From Bremia lactucae (Eukaryota; Oomycota; Peronosporomycetes; Peronosporales; Peronosporaceae): 64,000 nucleotides of DNA. The position numbers and the translations under genes are program-made. The stretch is taken from positions 106,373 through 170,372 of the forward strand of contig NW_027152023.1 of NCBI RefSeq assembly GCF_004359215.1, in the 5' to 3' direction. Below the pieces are notes generated by a model that saw only the letters and a program-made list of their open reading frames with translations, searched no databases and was not told where the DNA came from. Shown in pieces: positions 54,582 through 64,000 of the stretch (its first letter is position 1; every line of letters begins with the position of its first letter).

Positions 54582-54828
54582 TGTCAGGACCAGTTAACTC
54601 GCTAAGCCCTTGGCCACTCATTTCGATTCATCTATTGAACCATTCATTTTCTTTAATTCAAATTTACATATGCGCCATAATTAAAACAAGTATAAGGTTT
54701 GCGCAATTAGGAGATATGATACTTCGTAAGAATTAGATTTAGGATAGGCGATACCTTAAGGAGTGAACCAAAAGTATCGGTTAGTAAAACTAAATTAATT
54801 CAGTCGTAATTTACCCCCATTCCACACA
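54582..54828 (+). repeat. Element K 3' LTR (Fam-3)
   Basis: TGTCAGGACC to CCACACA, aligned over its full length with the 5' LTR. Confidence 0.85.
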
Positions 54829-54836
54829 AGAGGTCC

Positions 54837-55309
54837 CGGCGCCATTCCGATAACGTTGTAAACATTGTCGACTGCTGCGGGTCCATTTTAAGAAAGTGAT
54901 CGGAAGAACGTAGGGTAGTTATGTTTTGAATATTTTATATAGTTATTTAAATTGAATTTTATTGCCAGGTCGTTATTAAAATTAAGAAAGAATGCCAGTT
55001 GGTATACAATTTAACTAAGTAAAATTTTAGGGAAGTATGATCCTTTGGCTGATGTATATTTGGTAAGGCTGTAAAGATCGAGTGCGGCAACCGATTCTAG
55101 TTTACATTTGGATAAAGGTCTACGTGGCTCGGAGCCTACCGCCATAATAGCCATAGAAGGATATCAATATTAAAAATAATGACGACAAGAAACAGTTTCT
55201 TATTGCTCTACATTGTTTAGTAAGTATACTTAGTTACGACGTAGAGCTAGCTAAGTAAAATAAACAGGTGTTCCTTGTGCTGCACACTATCTCCGTTCCA
55301 GCGCGAGAT
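54837..55309. repeat. Promoter-side segment, copy 2, beyond element K
   Basis: Second copy of 48479-48941. The start codon of the TMEM41-like gene is lost here (the CAT of the plus strand is replaced), so it is a dead 5' fragment. It ends at the same GCGCGAGAT. Confidence 0.85.
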
Positions 55310-55513
55310 TCATTTGCGACGTTTGAGGTAATTCCCCCCGATTAAAATACACTTATTATGAGTACTGCGTAAGATGCATGGTAAGTTGTTCCTGAGCGAA
55401 TCCGTCACATGTTTACGCAGGGCATCCCAGTGAAAAGCGCTCAGTTAGAGGCATGTCGATGAGAATGCTCTTGATTAAAGCCTACACTAAGATCAACGTG
55501 CCGGCTCAGGCTG
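55310..55513. other. Flank of unit U, coding-like on the plus strand
   Basis: From about 55450 the plus strand reads MSMRMLLIKAYTKINVPAQ and on into unit U (LLMPELNPIIGLIKF). This part is missing from copy 1. No domain recognised. Confidence 0.4.
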
Positions 55514-56802
55514 ATTTACTGATGCCTGAATTGAATCCTATCATCGGTTTAATTAAATTCGTCGGATAGGAAGATCAATGAAAATCTTCGCATCTGGTTC
55601 GCGAGGCGAAAATGACCAAATCGACCACCCTTACAATGAAGCTTCAATTTTAGCCCACGCAATCTTCATTTTAGAGGTCGAGCAAAATCTCGAGCATACA
55701 CTCGCTGCAGCATATTTTTATAGCGGAACATCGTAGGAAGATGCAGGTATCATGTAGGCCTTCGCTGTCTACTGATAGTCGTTCACACTATCGCTACATT
55801 TAGGTAAGCGTCAGCTGTTGGCGTATGCATAAAAATTTACGCTCGCTCATACCAAGCTTGCTCCTGATCTGGTAATCGACAATATCAAAGCCGAGTCTAA
55901 GAATGTGCCCGGCTTGGTCCCGCTATTTCGAGTACAGCTAATTATACATGCGGAGGCTGCCTATTTGGCGTTGCTAAAAGAGAACGCGCACCGAAAGGCC
56001 TTATGCCATTAGTATATTGGCCGCCTATGTCATAACAATTTAAAAAACGTGCCTAGAGTGTAACGGGCTAAAGTTGCCCGAATGTAACACAGTTCCCGTT
56101 AAGTACACTTGGTGTACTTAAGGGGATGGTCAATTACTAAATTATAGTAACTAGACCCAGCACTCGGGTGTGGTGCACATTTGTGACCAACCCTTGTGTA
56201 TGTGATGCACATCGGTGCATTCACATTACGAGGGATGACGCCTAGCGTCATCCGTTACGCGAGGTATCTAGAAAGATACGCTCGCAATACATATTGTTAT
56301 CTATAGAGATGACATTTCGATTGGTAAAAATAGGTACTTGTATTTAATATGATTAAAAATATAAACCAGTCTGAAAACTACATCCTGCTTGGTAAGTGCG
56401 CACGAGGAGCCGGATTACCGCTCCCGTGACGACAGTTAACCGGAGTACTTAGTGCGTTGGGTGAGGTCGCTTGCGCGCCCACACAACTACCTCACTGCGC
56501 GCAAGAGAAGCTGGTTAAACCGCTTCCTCGCTGTGCTAGGGTGTGTGTCTAAGTAGAGCGTGGCCGCATTACGACGTGCCCGCCTACATATAGAGCTCAG
56601 CAATGTGTCCAACAAATGGTGCTGGTCGAATGTAAGGCTCCGTATCGCTTGGAGGTCGAAACCTCAATACCGAACAAAATGGTGTTAATGTTAGACATAA
56701 GGAATACCAACAAATGTTGACGTTGCATTTCATGCGCAATCAGGGACGCGGTTGTGCCTGTCTACGCGCGCTCGCCCAAATGGACGTGTTTTTGACTGCC
56801 TC
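55514..56802 (+). other. Duplicated unit U, copy 2, split by a solo LTR
   Basis: Plus-strand counterpart of 40307-41068 (SKPSLR-type breaks differ between copies). It contains the solo Fam-1 LTR at 56059-56588 and runs straight into the Fam-2 LTR of element H at 56803, just as copy 1 runs into the LTR of element E. Confidence 0.6.
56059..56588 (+). mobile_element. Solo Fam-1 LTR with 5-bp target duplication
   Basis: Uninterrupted 530-bp copy, TGTAACGGG to CGCCTACA, with no internal element sequence. Left flank TAGAG and right flank TATAG correspond to the single site TATAA in the empty paralogue at 40516-40520 (minus strand), consistent with a worn 5-bp target duplication. An inverted motif GATGACGC-CTA-GCGTCATC is at 56234-56252. 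Confidence 0.9.
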
Positions 56803-57264
56803 TGTAATGAGGCACACATTGGTTGGAAAGCCGTTGTTGTGGTACATTTACTATGTGGGTAAAATACCCTTTATTTTACTTTAAAATAGTTGATTATCAA
56901 AATCCCATTGTATTATGGGTAACAAATGTGGTCGCCGCCAGATCTTTATCTGGCGACCAAAATTTATCTTAAAATTAGGTACGGTAAGGTCTAAAGATTT
57001 AATTAATTAAAAAAGTTGAGTTCCCCTTTTGTTCTTAAAGCGTCTAGTGTCTTTTTAAGGCTTGCGCATTGATCTGTGACAGATAGAAGCCTTTCTGAGA
57101 TACATTGGTTCTACGAACCCCTGAACCCTTGAACTAGGATTCATTAAGCTCTAATAGCTTGTACGAATTCCTAAGTTGTTAAACCCAATAGTTCTATTGA
57201 ACGAAGAGGCTCTCTGAGGCTAAAATTCTTTCTCTGACTTAAGGGACGAGGTAGCTCCGCTACA
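56803..57264 (+). mobile_element. Element H 5' LTR (Fam-2)
   Basis: 462 bp from TGTAATGAGG to CTCCGCTACA, with the stem at about 56934-56956. The primer-binding site CGGTAGCACT follows at 57267-57276 with one change. Confidence 0.85.
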
Positions 57265-57324
57265 CTCGGTAGCACTCGTAGTCAATCTACGCCTGAGTCT
57301 TTACAAAACTAATCCATCACGAAA

Positions 57325-58230
57325 ATGGAAGAGGTTCCAGAGTTGTCAGAAGCGCAACGCGCCGCTTATGACAAGCCTAAAACCTTATTCGAGCTTGAAC
57401 GCGTGGAATTTATTATTTCCCAGGAACCAGAGGTCCTAAATGCAAGGCTTGAAGCCTTCATGCGGAACGAAACCTCCCTGGTCGGTCAGGTAGGACCACT
57501 TTGCGGCTTCTATGCCAACTCGGTATATCTCTGTACCTGACTCAGAGCCGAGGGCTCGCCCTCTAAATGTAAATGTGAAGACATTTGAGGGAAAAGAGGG
57601 AGAAAATCTCCCTTTTTGGATTGAGCAGATGGAAATGTCCATTGATTCCGCCTTGTTCTTAACAGAACGGCAAAAGGTGGCTATGGTTATTTCCAAACTT
57701 GGAGGTAGAGCGGGCACTATCGTGCAGCACGTCCATAAATGACGCTTTTCCCTCATGGGATTCGCTGAAACAGCAAATGACCAGCATGTTTGCACCGCCT
57801 GATCAGGCTTTTCGCATGCGAGCACGGCTCCTAGCGACTCGACAGGGTAAAAGAACCCTAGGAGACTTTGTCCAGGAGTTGAGATTTCTCATTGCATCTA
57901 CGCATCAAGACCCGGTGCAAGAAGCAATTGTAGGAACCATCTTTATGGGGGGTCTCAATGAAGGCGCGTTGCCCGGACGGAATTAATCCGATCTCATCCT
58001 GCTACTTATGAAGAGGCAGTTGCCATAGCGCTACGCACCGAGTTCGACTTTAAGTCTGCTCGCGTTAGCACGCCTATTTACCAAACAAGCTCTTCGAGCA
58101 CATGGGTACCATCTAATAGACCGGAACCCATGGATCTAAGCCTTGTTGAGGAAGGAGAAGAGGCACTTCAAGCTGTGGAACAGCATGAAATCATTAGATG
58201 TTTTATGTGCGGAAGCAAGAAAAATTTACG
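57325..58230 (+). pseudogene. Fam-2 element H Gag
   Basis: ATG 57325 (MEEVPELSEAQRAAYDKPK), then ERVEFIISQEPEVLNARLE, a shift, [38 protein letters not shown] and [11 protein letters not shown]. After another shift come QQMTSMFAPPDQAFRMRARL, QGKRTLGDFVQELRFLIAS and, after more, DLSLVEEGEEALQAVEQH and FMCGSKK. This copy covers the whole Gag and is the best guide to its order. Confidence 0.8.
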
Positions 58231-59729
58231 TCTGGCCTGTCCCCAACTAAATACTCGTTAAGCTCGAACGAGCACCAATTCCGACATATACCAGAAATCT
58301 GGTACGGTGCGAAAAACGTCGGTACCCAGTAACCGGGGAAGACCTAGGCTCTATTAAAACTCTCGGAGGTGAGAGTAGACATGACCTAACCCCAATTAGC
58401 TCTTTGCGTAATGGCACGGGACGTGAGTACAAGCCTGGCTTGTTAGTCGCTCAAGCGACTGTGAATGGACTTTGATAAGCCATGGTCAGTTTTAATTTGC
58501 TCAGGAGCGTCTTGCAATTATGCTCGACGTCTTTGATTGTAAGAAGTCAACAATACGTTTAGGACTTAAAGCGCATGAAAGTAATTCAATCACTGTTCGC
58601 GTAGCGACTGGGGCTCGTGTCACTCTTCCTAGAGTTCCTTTGAACTTACGCATAAAGTTTCTTGGCTTTGACAGTATGCAACGTGGTCTCGTCCTTGATT
58701 GGATTCGAGATATGATCTCATCCTTGGTATGGCCTGGCTTGAACGCCAAGAGCCATGGATCGATTGAAGGTCTAAAACCTTAAGCGTCACACGCAATGTT
58801 CCTAGCAAAGTTTCGAAGAGTAATGAGCCCACCTTTGCTAGGCAACAAGAAACGCTATTGGTGCGAATGACTGACTAAATCTGTCAGTGGGTTAGACATT
58901 GGAATGTCTAAGTTAATAAACCCAATGTTGAAAACATTAAGTTTGAGCCCGCAACAGAATTAAGTGGAACGGCACGTATTCCGTCGAGTGACACTCGTTG
59001 TAAAAACGCCTCAATGAATGCTGAAAGCTGTTGGCCTTAGACCGAGTCATCAAGGGTGTAATATCCCTGAGAAACGTGGAGTGGCAAGTCTAAGTCCACC
59101 GAGTTTGTTCGGCCGAGGTGGCACCATACTGAGTGTCAGCAGTGACACTATTGGCGGTTCGCTAGGGCATTTCGTGTCAAACTCTTCTAATGCACGTGAA
59201 GTGACATGTGGACAAGGAAGCTGAGTTTTCTAACTCCTTGTCGGATGTCGAAGTAGACACCAGCTCTGGTATAGATCTTATACAGGCTGAAAATTTGAAG
59301 ACGTGAATGTGCCGGCCTCTAAGAGGCGTATTGTCTCTACTCCAAGGCAGGCGAGATGCAAAGTATCTATACCCTCACAAAGTGATACGAGTAAGGAATA
59401 GAATATGCTTGTAAATGGTGTAACCGGTAAAATCGAGGGCGAATTGAGCCTTGCGGCAATCCCTTCGTAACATGCTCTTCTGGAGAAAGACAAAATGTCT
59501 AGTGATGAGTGCGGTCGAGCCTTAAAGGCTGGCGGCTTCTTGAGACGGTGGTCAGTCGACCAACGATTAAGTTAAACTCATCGTCACTTCTGGACGAAGT
59601 TGTCCTGGATGACACAGAAGCTGCACTTAGTGCGCGGAGTGGATCATCAATCCTTAAAGATCCGCAGATCCATTTTATTCCTTGATTAAGAATTTTAAGA
59701 TGTGATCTGTCAAATATACCATCTGTTTA
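58231..59729 (+). pseudogene. Fam-2 element H protease and linker
   Basis: EYKPGLLVAQATV at about 58430 marks the start of the protease, and HESNSITVRVATGARVTLP (58570) its second block. The active site between them has been lost to base changes and a stop. The linker (about 58780-59690) keeps blocks seen in C and E. Confidence 0.7.
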
Positions 59730-60373
59730 CCCCCGGATAGAGGTGTCCGTCATGAAATTGACTTAATCCCTGGAAACAAATACTCTGTCACACGACAGTG
59801 GCCTTTACCAAGGAAACAGTGTGACAACATTGACAATTTTTCCGAGCTAGGCACGAGGCTGGAATGGTACGACAAAGCAAATCTCCCCGTTCGACACCGA
59901 CATTTTGAGTCAGAAAGCCAAATGGCAAATGGCACATTGTACTGCTTATAATAAGCTTTTCTTATGCTGTCACTATACCTGCACAAACCCCCATTCCTAG
60001 AAAGGATGTTCTCCAGAACATTGTGGTGGGATGTACAATGTACAGTGCACTTGACGTAGTCGATGGTTATTACCAACTGCTCATGCGAGCTAGCGATATT
60101 TCGCTTACAGCGCAACTCAGGCAGTATGCCATGGGAGTGGTTGGTTATGCAACAAGGGATTTCCAACGCCCCGGCGACATTTAATCGTCTAGTGACGCAA
60201 CTGTTCCGCCCTCATTGAGGTTATGCACAGACTTATTTTGATGAATTTTTTGTCCATAGTCGTGCGGGGCAGGGTCGGTAGGATGTGAAAAATTATATAG
60301 ACCATTTCGAGTAGTGCTCGAGTGTATGCGCACAGATAAATTGTATGCTAATGCATCTAAATGCATTTTTGGT
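59730..60373 (+). pseudogene. Fam-2 element H RT, truncated
   Basis: RGVRHEIDLIPGNKYSVTR, then PAQTPIPRKDVL, LDVVDGYYQLLMRASDI, a stop-laden MGVVGYATRDFQRPGDI region, and CIFG at the end. The catalytic YxDD segment is shifted. At 60373 the sequence switches to element G in the opposite orientation. Confidence 0.8.
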
Positions 60374-61235
60374 CACACGGCCAGGACGTCGGAGGAGCTC
60401 GCTGCTCGCGATATTCTTCATGAGCAATACCTTACGCCAAAGGAAATGACGCGAAGAATCTAACGCATTTGCGTGATCAGGCCCGTGGGGCTTCGGTGAC
60501 TTCAATGAGGGAAATTCCGATCGTTTGTTTCGAAACGAATTAAAAGTCAAAACGAAAACGAGGTCTCATTTGAGAACTGCGTCCATCAGGCCCGCCGCCT
60601 CCGCAGTATTTGGAATAATAGAGTCTTGGACGTGGCTGATAATCGTTTGGAACGGAAGCTTCGCTTTGATTACGCCAAGCTTAAGACCAAAGGCCTGTTA
60701 CGTCCGGCATTTAAGCCACAAAACGAGGAAAGGCCTAGCCGATATTTCAGTGCTTCGATTGACCGTATAACCATGGATAAAGCCGCACTGAGGCTATAGA
60801 TCCACCTAATCCCACTTCTAGTGGTGAAAAGCGTCTTTGACGCAAGTTGACTCTGAGCTTGGCGATCGAAAACGTCAACGGCGTACGGGCAATCTTGCTG
60901 AAGAGGTACCTCAAACTCCCAAGAGCTTTCAAAAGAGGGGTACCCCTGCCACTTCACCAGATACTGGTATTGGCCCTTACGACGACGTCGCTTTAAAAGT
61001 TTCTCCACGTGAAACTGAAGGTACCCTCGCGCATTAAGCATCGCGGGAGGGGGCCGAAATCTGGATGGAAGCATTTGATGCTCAAGAGCACGAAGTGCAA
61101 CTTCTTCGTGAGAGCCTTGCTCGGGTGAGGGCACTTTTGAGGCGGTTCAAAACCTTCTTTCGATGCTAGAACATCAGCAACCTCGTTTAGAGGGCCATTT
61201 GGACATCCTGGTGAGGATGCAGAAATCTGCGGCTT
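60374..61235 (+). pseudogene. Antisense ORF of Fam-2, copy in element G
   Basis: Enters at ARTSEELAARDILHEQYLTP, then RIRDQARGASVTSMREIPI, shifts, NRLERKLRFDYAKLKTKG, PQNEERPSRYFSASIDR, and from 60837 TQVDSELGDRKRQRRTGNL. After another shift come EHEVQLLRESLARV and NLLSMLEHQQPRLEGHLDI, ending at TAA 61233-61235. Relative to the copies in C and E many residues are replaced conservatively (FGFPKLKAEG against FDYAKLKTKG). The first part lies outside pol; from about 60800 it overlaps the chromodomain of G on the minus strand. The N-terminal 85 codons are missing at the junction with H. Confidence 0.55.
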
Positions 61236-61440
61236 AACCGCCTGTCTCGGCGCAACCGCGTTAAGTCCATGTGGGAAGGATCCCGATATGGCTTAAGCAA
61301 GCCGACGTAGAACACTGGGTGTGTACGCAGCTTGCTAGGAAGGTTAAGCGTGTAAGCTAGGGTCTTCTTGGCCATGACCGTAAATTGTCCAATAAAGCGC
61401 GGGCGCAATTTGGTCTTGAAGATCGCGAAAACCAAGTTAA
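60800..61440 (-). pseudogene. Fam-2 element G integrase C-terminus and chromodomain
   Basis: At 61187-61435: LRPRFIGQFTVMAKKTLAY and SKLRTHPVFYVGLLKPYRDP. The chromodomain at about 60820-61060 is the best in Fam-2: RPPPAMLNARGYLQFHVEK, QYLVKWQGYPSFESSWEFE and QQDCPYAVDVFDRQAQ. Its KW-GYP-SW-E core is complete. The two parts are out of frame with each other. Confidence 0.85.
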
Positions 61441-62560
61441 TAGGTTAATTCTTAGCTTTTAATTAAAGGTAATCTCCGACCACATAAGCATTAATACAGC
61501 TTCTGCTTTTGGCATATGCTTTTTCTTTTTGTTTGTCTTGGCTATCAGCCATCATGTCACGTACATGTCTTAAGACACTAAATTGTATTGCGATAAACTC
61601 GCTTACTTGTTTCCAAATGGTAAATAGGGCTAATATCAGCAAGCTCATCGGCTTATTCTCCCCTACCAGCCCTAAGCCACGCAGTGGTATCGTTAACGGA
61701 ACGCGTGGGTGGGTGAGGCCGTTGACATAGAGCGGAGTGTAGCCTGTAGAGGCATGGACAGCGTTATTTAACGCAAATTATCCCACTGGAAGCATTGAGC
61801 TCCAGTGCTTTGGTGTTGGAACACACACACTGCGTAAAATGTTTTTAATGACGCAATTGACACGTTCAGTTTGACCATCGGTCTGCGAATGGTCTGCAGT
61901 GGACATATCCAATCTGGTACCCAGCACTCGGAAATCGATTGCCAGAATTTACCCGTGAAACGGGGGTCCCGATCAGAAACGTTTGCCACTGGCAAACCGT
62001 GCTGTCGAAATACACGATCGATGAACAGCCTTGCTGTACCTTCACCATCAATAGTATCCGGCACGGCCGCTAAGTGTGCCATTTAGCTCAATCGGTCAAC
62101 AAAGACAACTATGCCGGTGTTACTGGTCGAATCTTTCGGTGGACCGAAAACAAATCCATACTAATGGACTTCCAACACCCTATGGGTACGGACAGACTTG
62201 CCAGTGACGCAGCAGCATGCGCCGAGGGCTTAACCCGTTGGCAAGTTTCGCACGTGCGAACCTATGTGCTGACCCATTTATAAAGTTTGAGCCACCAATA
62301 AATCTGCCTTACAGAGCCGTAGGTCATTTCTCTACCGAGATGACCACCAAGGACTGTATCGTGCCTCATAGAAGATTCGGTACTTTAAATTCTCAACATG
62401 AGGAACAACGACAGGTGGAGGATCCACAGCGTCCGCGCAATAAAGCAATAGGTCTTTATCGATAAACAATCGACATAACCTTGCGCGCAAACGTGCCGGC
62501 AATTTAAAACCCGAGTCAGAGTTCTTTAAAGCTCGTAGCAGAGCTACACACTGTTCATCC
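61441..62560 (-). pseudogene. Fam-2 element G integrase core
   Basis: Decayed but ordered: zinc finger region at 62220-62340 with broken frame; DRLSKMAHLAAVPDTIDG at about 62070; SDRDPRFTGKFWQ at about 61960; then shifts. It keeps the region between the core and C-terminus (61590-61680) that element E replaced by a hairpin. Confidence 0.75.
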
Positions 62561-62569
62561 TTGGCTTAA

Positions 62570-63741
62570 GCCAGACGGATTAAGTCAGCAATAGGCGACA
62601 TGATAGTCGTTAAATGAGAGAGCTCATAATCCGGCCTGCGTAATAACGCATTGGCCAAAGCATTCTGCTTGTCAAGTTTATACTAAACCTCGAAGTTGTA
62701 TTTGATGAAAAAAGATAGCCATCGGGCCATTCTCTGCATGGGTTAAGGCGACTTAGTCGCCGTGCGTAATGACGCGTGATCTGTCCATATCACAAACGGC
62801 TTAGAGCCGAGCAGATGAACTCTGAATTTGACGAGAGCATACTTCATAGCAAGTAACTCTTTGTCATGAACTGGGTAGTTCTTTTCCGCAGCTTTAAGCT
62901 GTCTAGACTCGAACGCAATAACACGTTCATGCCCATCAACATCTGTTTGTAACAGAGCACTGCCAATGGCAAAATCTGATGCGTCACAGACGACACTGAA
63001 AGGCCAATTTGGGTTTGGCAGTGCCAGAATCGGGGCATGGATAAGACTATCCTTAACTGCTCGAAAAGCATTATTTTCGGTGCTAGTCCAGCACCATTCT
63101 GTATCCTTTTTAAGGAGATTAGATAATGGCCTAGCCATATCAGCGTAATTTTCGCTATATTTGTGTAAATAATTGGCGAGACCCAACCACTTACGCAAAT
63201 CCTTTTGGTTTTTAGGAACCGGCCAATCTACTATGGTTTTCACCTTAGCGGGATCCGCTCTAAGGCCTCGCTTCCCAATGAAGCATCCTTAAAAAGGAAT
63301 TTCGTCTGCGCCAAAGATGCATTTAGATGCATTGGCATCCATTTGTCTCTGCGCATGCACTCGAGCACTGCTCGCAAACGGTCTTAATAGTTTTCCATAT
63401 CCGACGAACCTGCTCCGCACGACTATGGACAAAAATGTCATCGAAATACGTCTGTGCATAACCTCGATGAGGGCGAAATAGTTGCGTCACTAGACGATTA
63501 AATGTTGCCGGGGCGTTGGAAAGCCCTTGTGGCATAACCAGCCACTCCCATAACATGCCGCTTGGGGTGCTAACCGCTGTAAGCGGGATATCACTAGCTC
63601 GCATGAGCAATTGGTAGTAACCATCGACTAAATCCAATGCACTGTACATGCCACCATATTGATCTGAAGAACATCCTTTCTAGGAATGGGGGTTTGTGCT
63701 GGTATAGTGGCAGCATTAAGCTTATTATAAGCATGTACAAT
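62570..63741 (-). pseudogene. Fam-2 element G RNase H and C-terminal RT
   Basis: The open stretch 62743-63243 reads KTIVDWPVPKNQKDLRKWLG, ARPLSNLLKKDTEWCW, then RNase H: VVCDASDFAIGSALLQTDV, NYPVHDKELLAMKYALVKF and VIWTDHASLRTA, with all three acidic residues kept. RT at 63323-63649 reads SALDLVDGYYQLLMRASDI, LVMPQGLSNAPATFNRLV and TYFDDIFVHSRAEQ with intact YFDD. From about 63177 up it is almost identical to element E (offset 26324); below that point the two differ noticeably. Confidence 0.85.
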
Positions 63742-64000
63742 CTCGACGAAGCTGTTCTGGATGACACAAAAGCTGCACTTAGTGCGCGAAATGGGTCATC
63801 GATCCTTAAAGATCCTACGGATCCCTTTTATTCCTTGATTTAGGAATTCCAAGATGTGGTATGCAATAACCCACCATCTGTTTTACCTCCGGATAGAGGT
63901 GTTCGTCATGAAATTGACTTAGTGTCGGGAACCAAATACTGTGTCACAAGACAATGGCCTTTACCAAGGGAGCAGTGTGACGTCATTGACGATTTCTTCC
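63742..64000 (+). pseudogene. Inverted RT N-terminal segment of element G
   Basis: Same inversion as in element E (37418-37770), same left junction, cut by the window end. Reads DEAVLDDTKAALSARNGSS and PPDRGVRHEIDLVSGTKYC on the plus strand. Confidence 0.85.

Larger units (their letters stand above)
48942..54828 (+). mobile_element. Fam-3 Ty3/gypsy element K, with both LTRs
   Basis: The 5' LTR and 3' LTR (250 and 247 bp) frame gag, protease, RT, RNase H and integrase in the usual gypsy order on the plus strand. The LTRs differ at about one base in ten by eye, so the insertion is old. Four-base flanks AGAT and AGAG may be a worn target duplication. Confidence 0.9.

Noticed and set aside
1..64000. 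RxLR or Crinkler effector genes
   Set aside because: No frame with a signal peptide followed by RxLR-EER or LFLAK motifs was found on either strand by eye.

Overview
This window looks like a gene-poor, transposon-packed piece of an oomycete genome, probably a Phytophthora or downy-mildew relative. The evidence is Ty3/gypsy chromoviruses with a C-terminal chromodomain, a zinc-knuckle Gag and the Gag and Pol style familiar from oomycetes, together with a few compact intronless genes packed in one short island. The organism call is inference; no rRNA, tRNA or species marker is present. Only four host genes look intact, all on the minus strand: an anoctamin/TMEM16-type membrane protein (30757-32875), a tandem pair of mitochondrial-type proteins of which only one keeps a DUF4460 domain (44042-45139 and 45502-46122), and a TMEM41-like VTT-domain membrane protein (47737-48495).

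Nearly everything else is decayed LTR retrotransposon. I separate four families by LTR or Gag. Fam-1 has an LTR of about 530 bp that starts TGTAACGGG. Fam-2 has an LTR of about 480 bp that starts TGTAATGGGG. Fam-3 has an LTR of about 250 bp that starts TGTCAGGACC. Fam-4 is seen only as a Gag at the window start.

Layout: Fam-4 gag (1-745, minus); unassigned DNA with a Gag-like relic (1200-4100); Fam-1 gag and protease (4105-5450, minus); Fam-1 LTR split by an AT-rich insertion X (5541-8440, minus); Fam-1 element B with the best-preserved pol (8441-12780, minus); Ty1/copia relic (13040-14381, plus); Fam-1 element A (14382-19844, plus); Fam-2 element C (19868-26054, plus); Fam-2 LTR (26286-26746, minus); Fam-2 element D, a near-identical inverted copy of the first 3.3 kb of C (26899-30426, minus); anoctamin gene; short Fam-2 piece J (33149-34074, plus) fused tail to tail with Fam-2 element E (34075-40258, minus); unrecognised duplicated unit U (40307-41068); Fam-1 element F (41071-43715, minus); host gene island (44042-48495); Fam-3 element K (48942-54828, plus); duplicated promoter segment (54837-55309); second copy of U carrying a solo Fam-1 LTR (55514-56802); Fam-2 element H (56803-60373, plus) fused tail to tail with Fam-2 element G (60374-64000, minus).

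The most interesting signal is an open reading frame on the opposite strand between the end of pol and the 3' LTR, convergent with pol. It is seen in both Fam-1 and Fam-2. In Fam-1 two copies keep the protein reading, differ largely at third codon positions and keep an oomycete-initiator-like motif just upstream. Other notable structures are a 3.3-kb inverted repeat about 99% identical, an in-place inversion of about 350 bp inside RT that is shared by two elements, two near-perfect hairpins that look like template-switch products, a 0.47-kb host duplication bracketing element K, and a solo LTR whose empty site survives in a paralogous segment. Three N gaps (6375-6869, 8908-9806, 15952-16017) limit some conclusions, and some of the near-identical blocks could be assembly artefacts.
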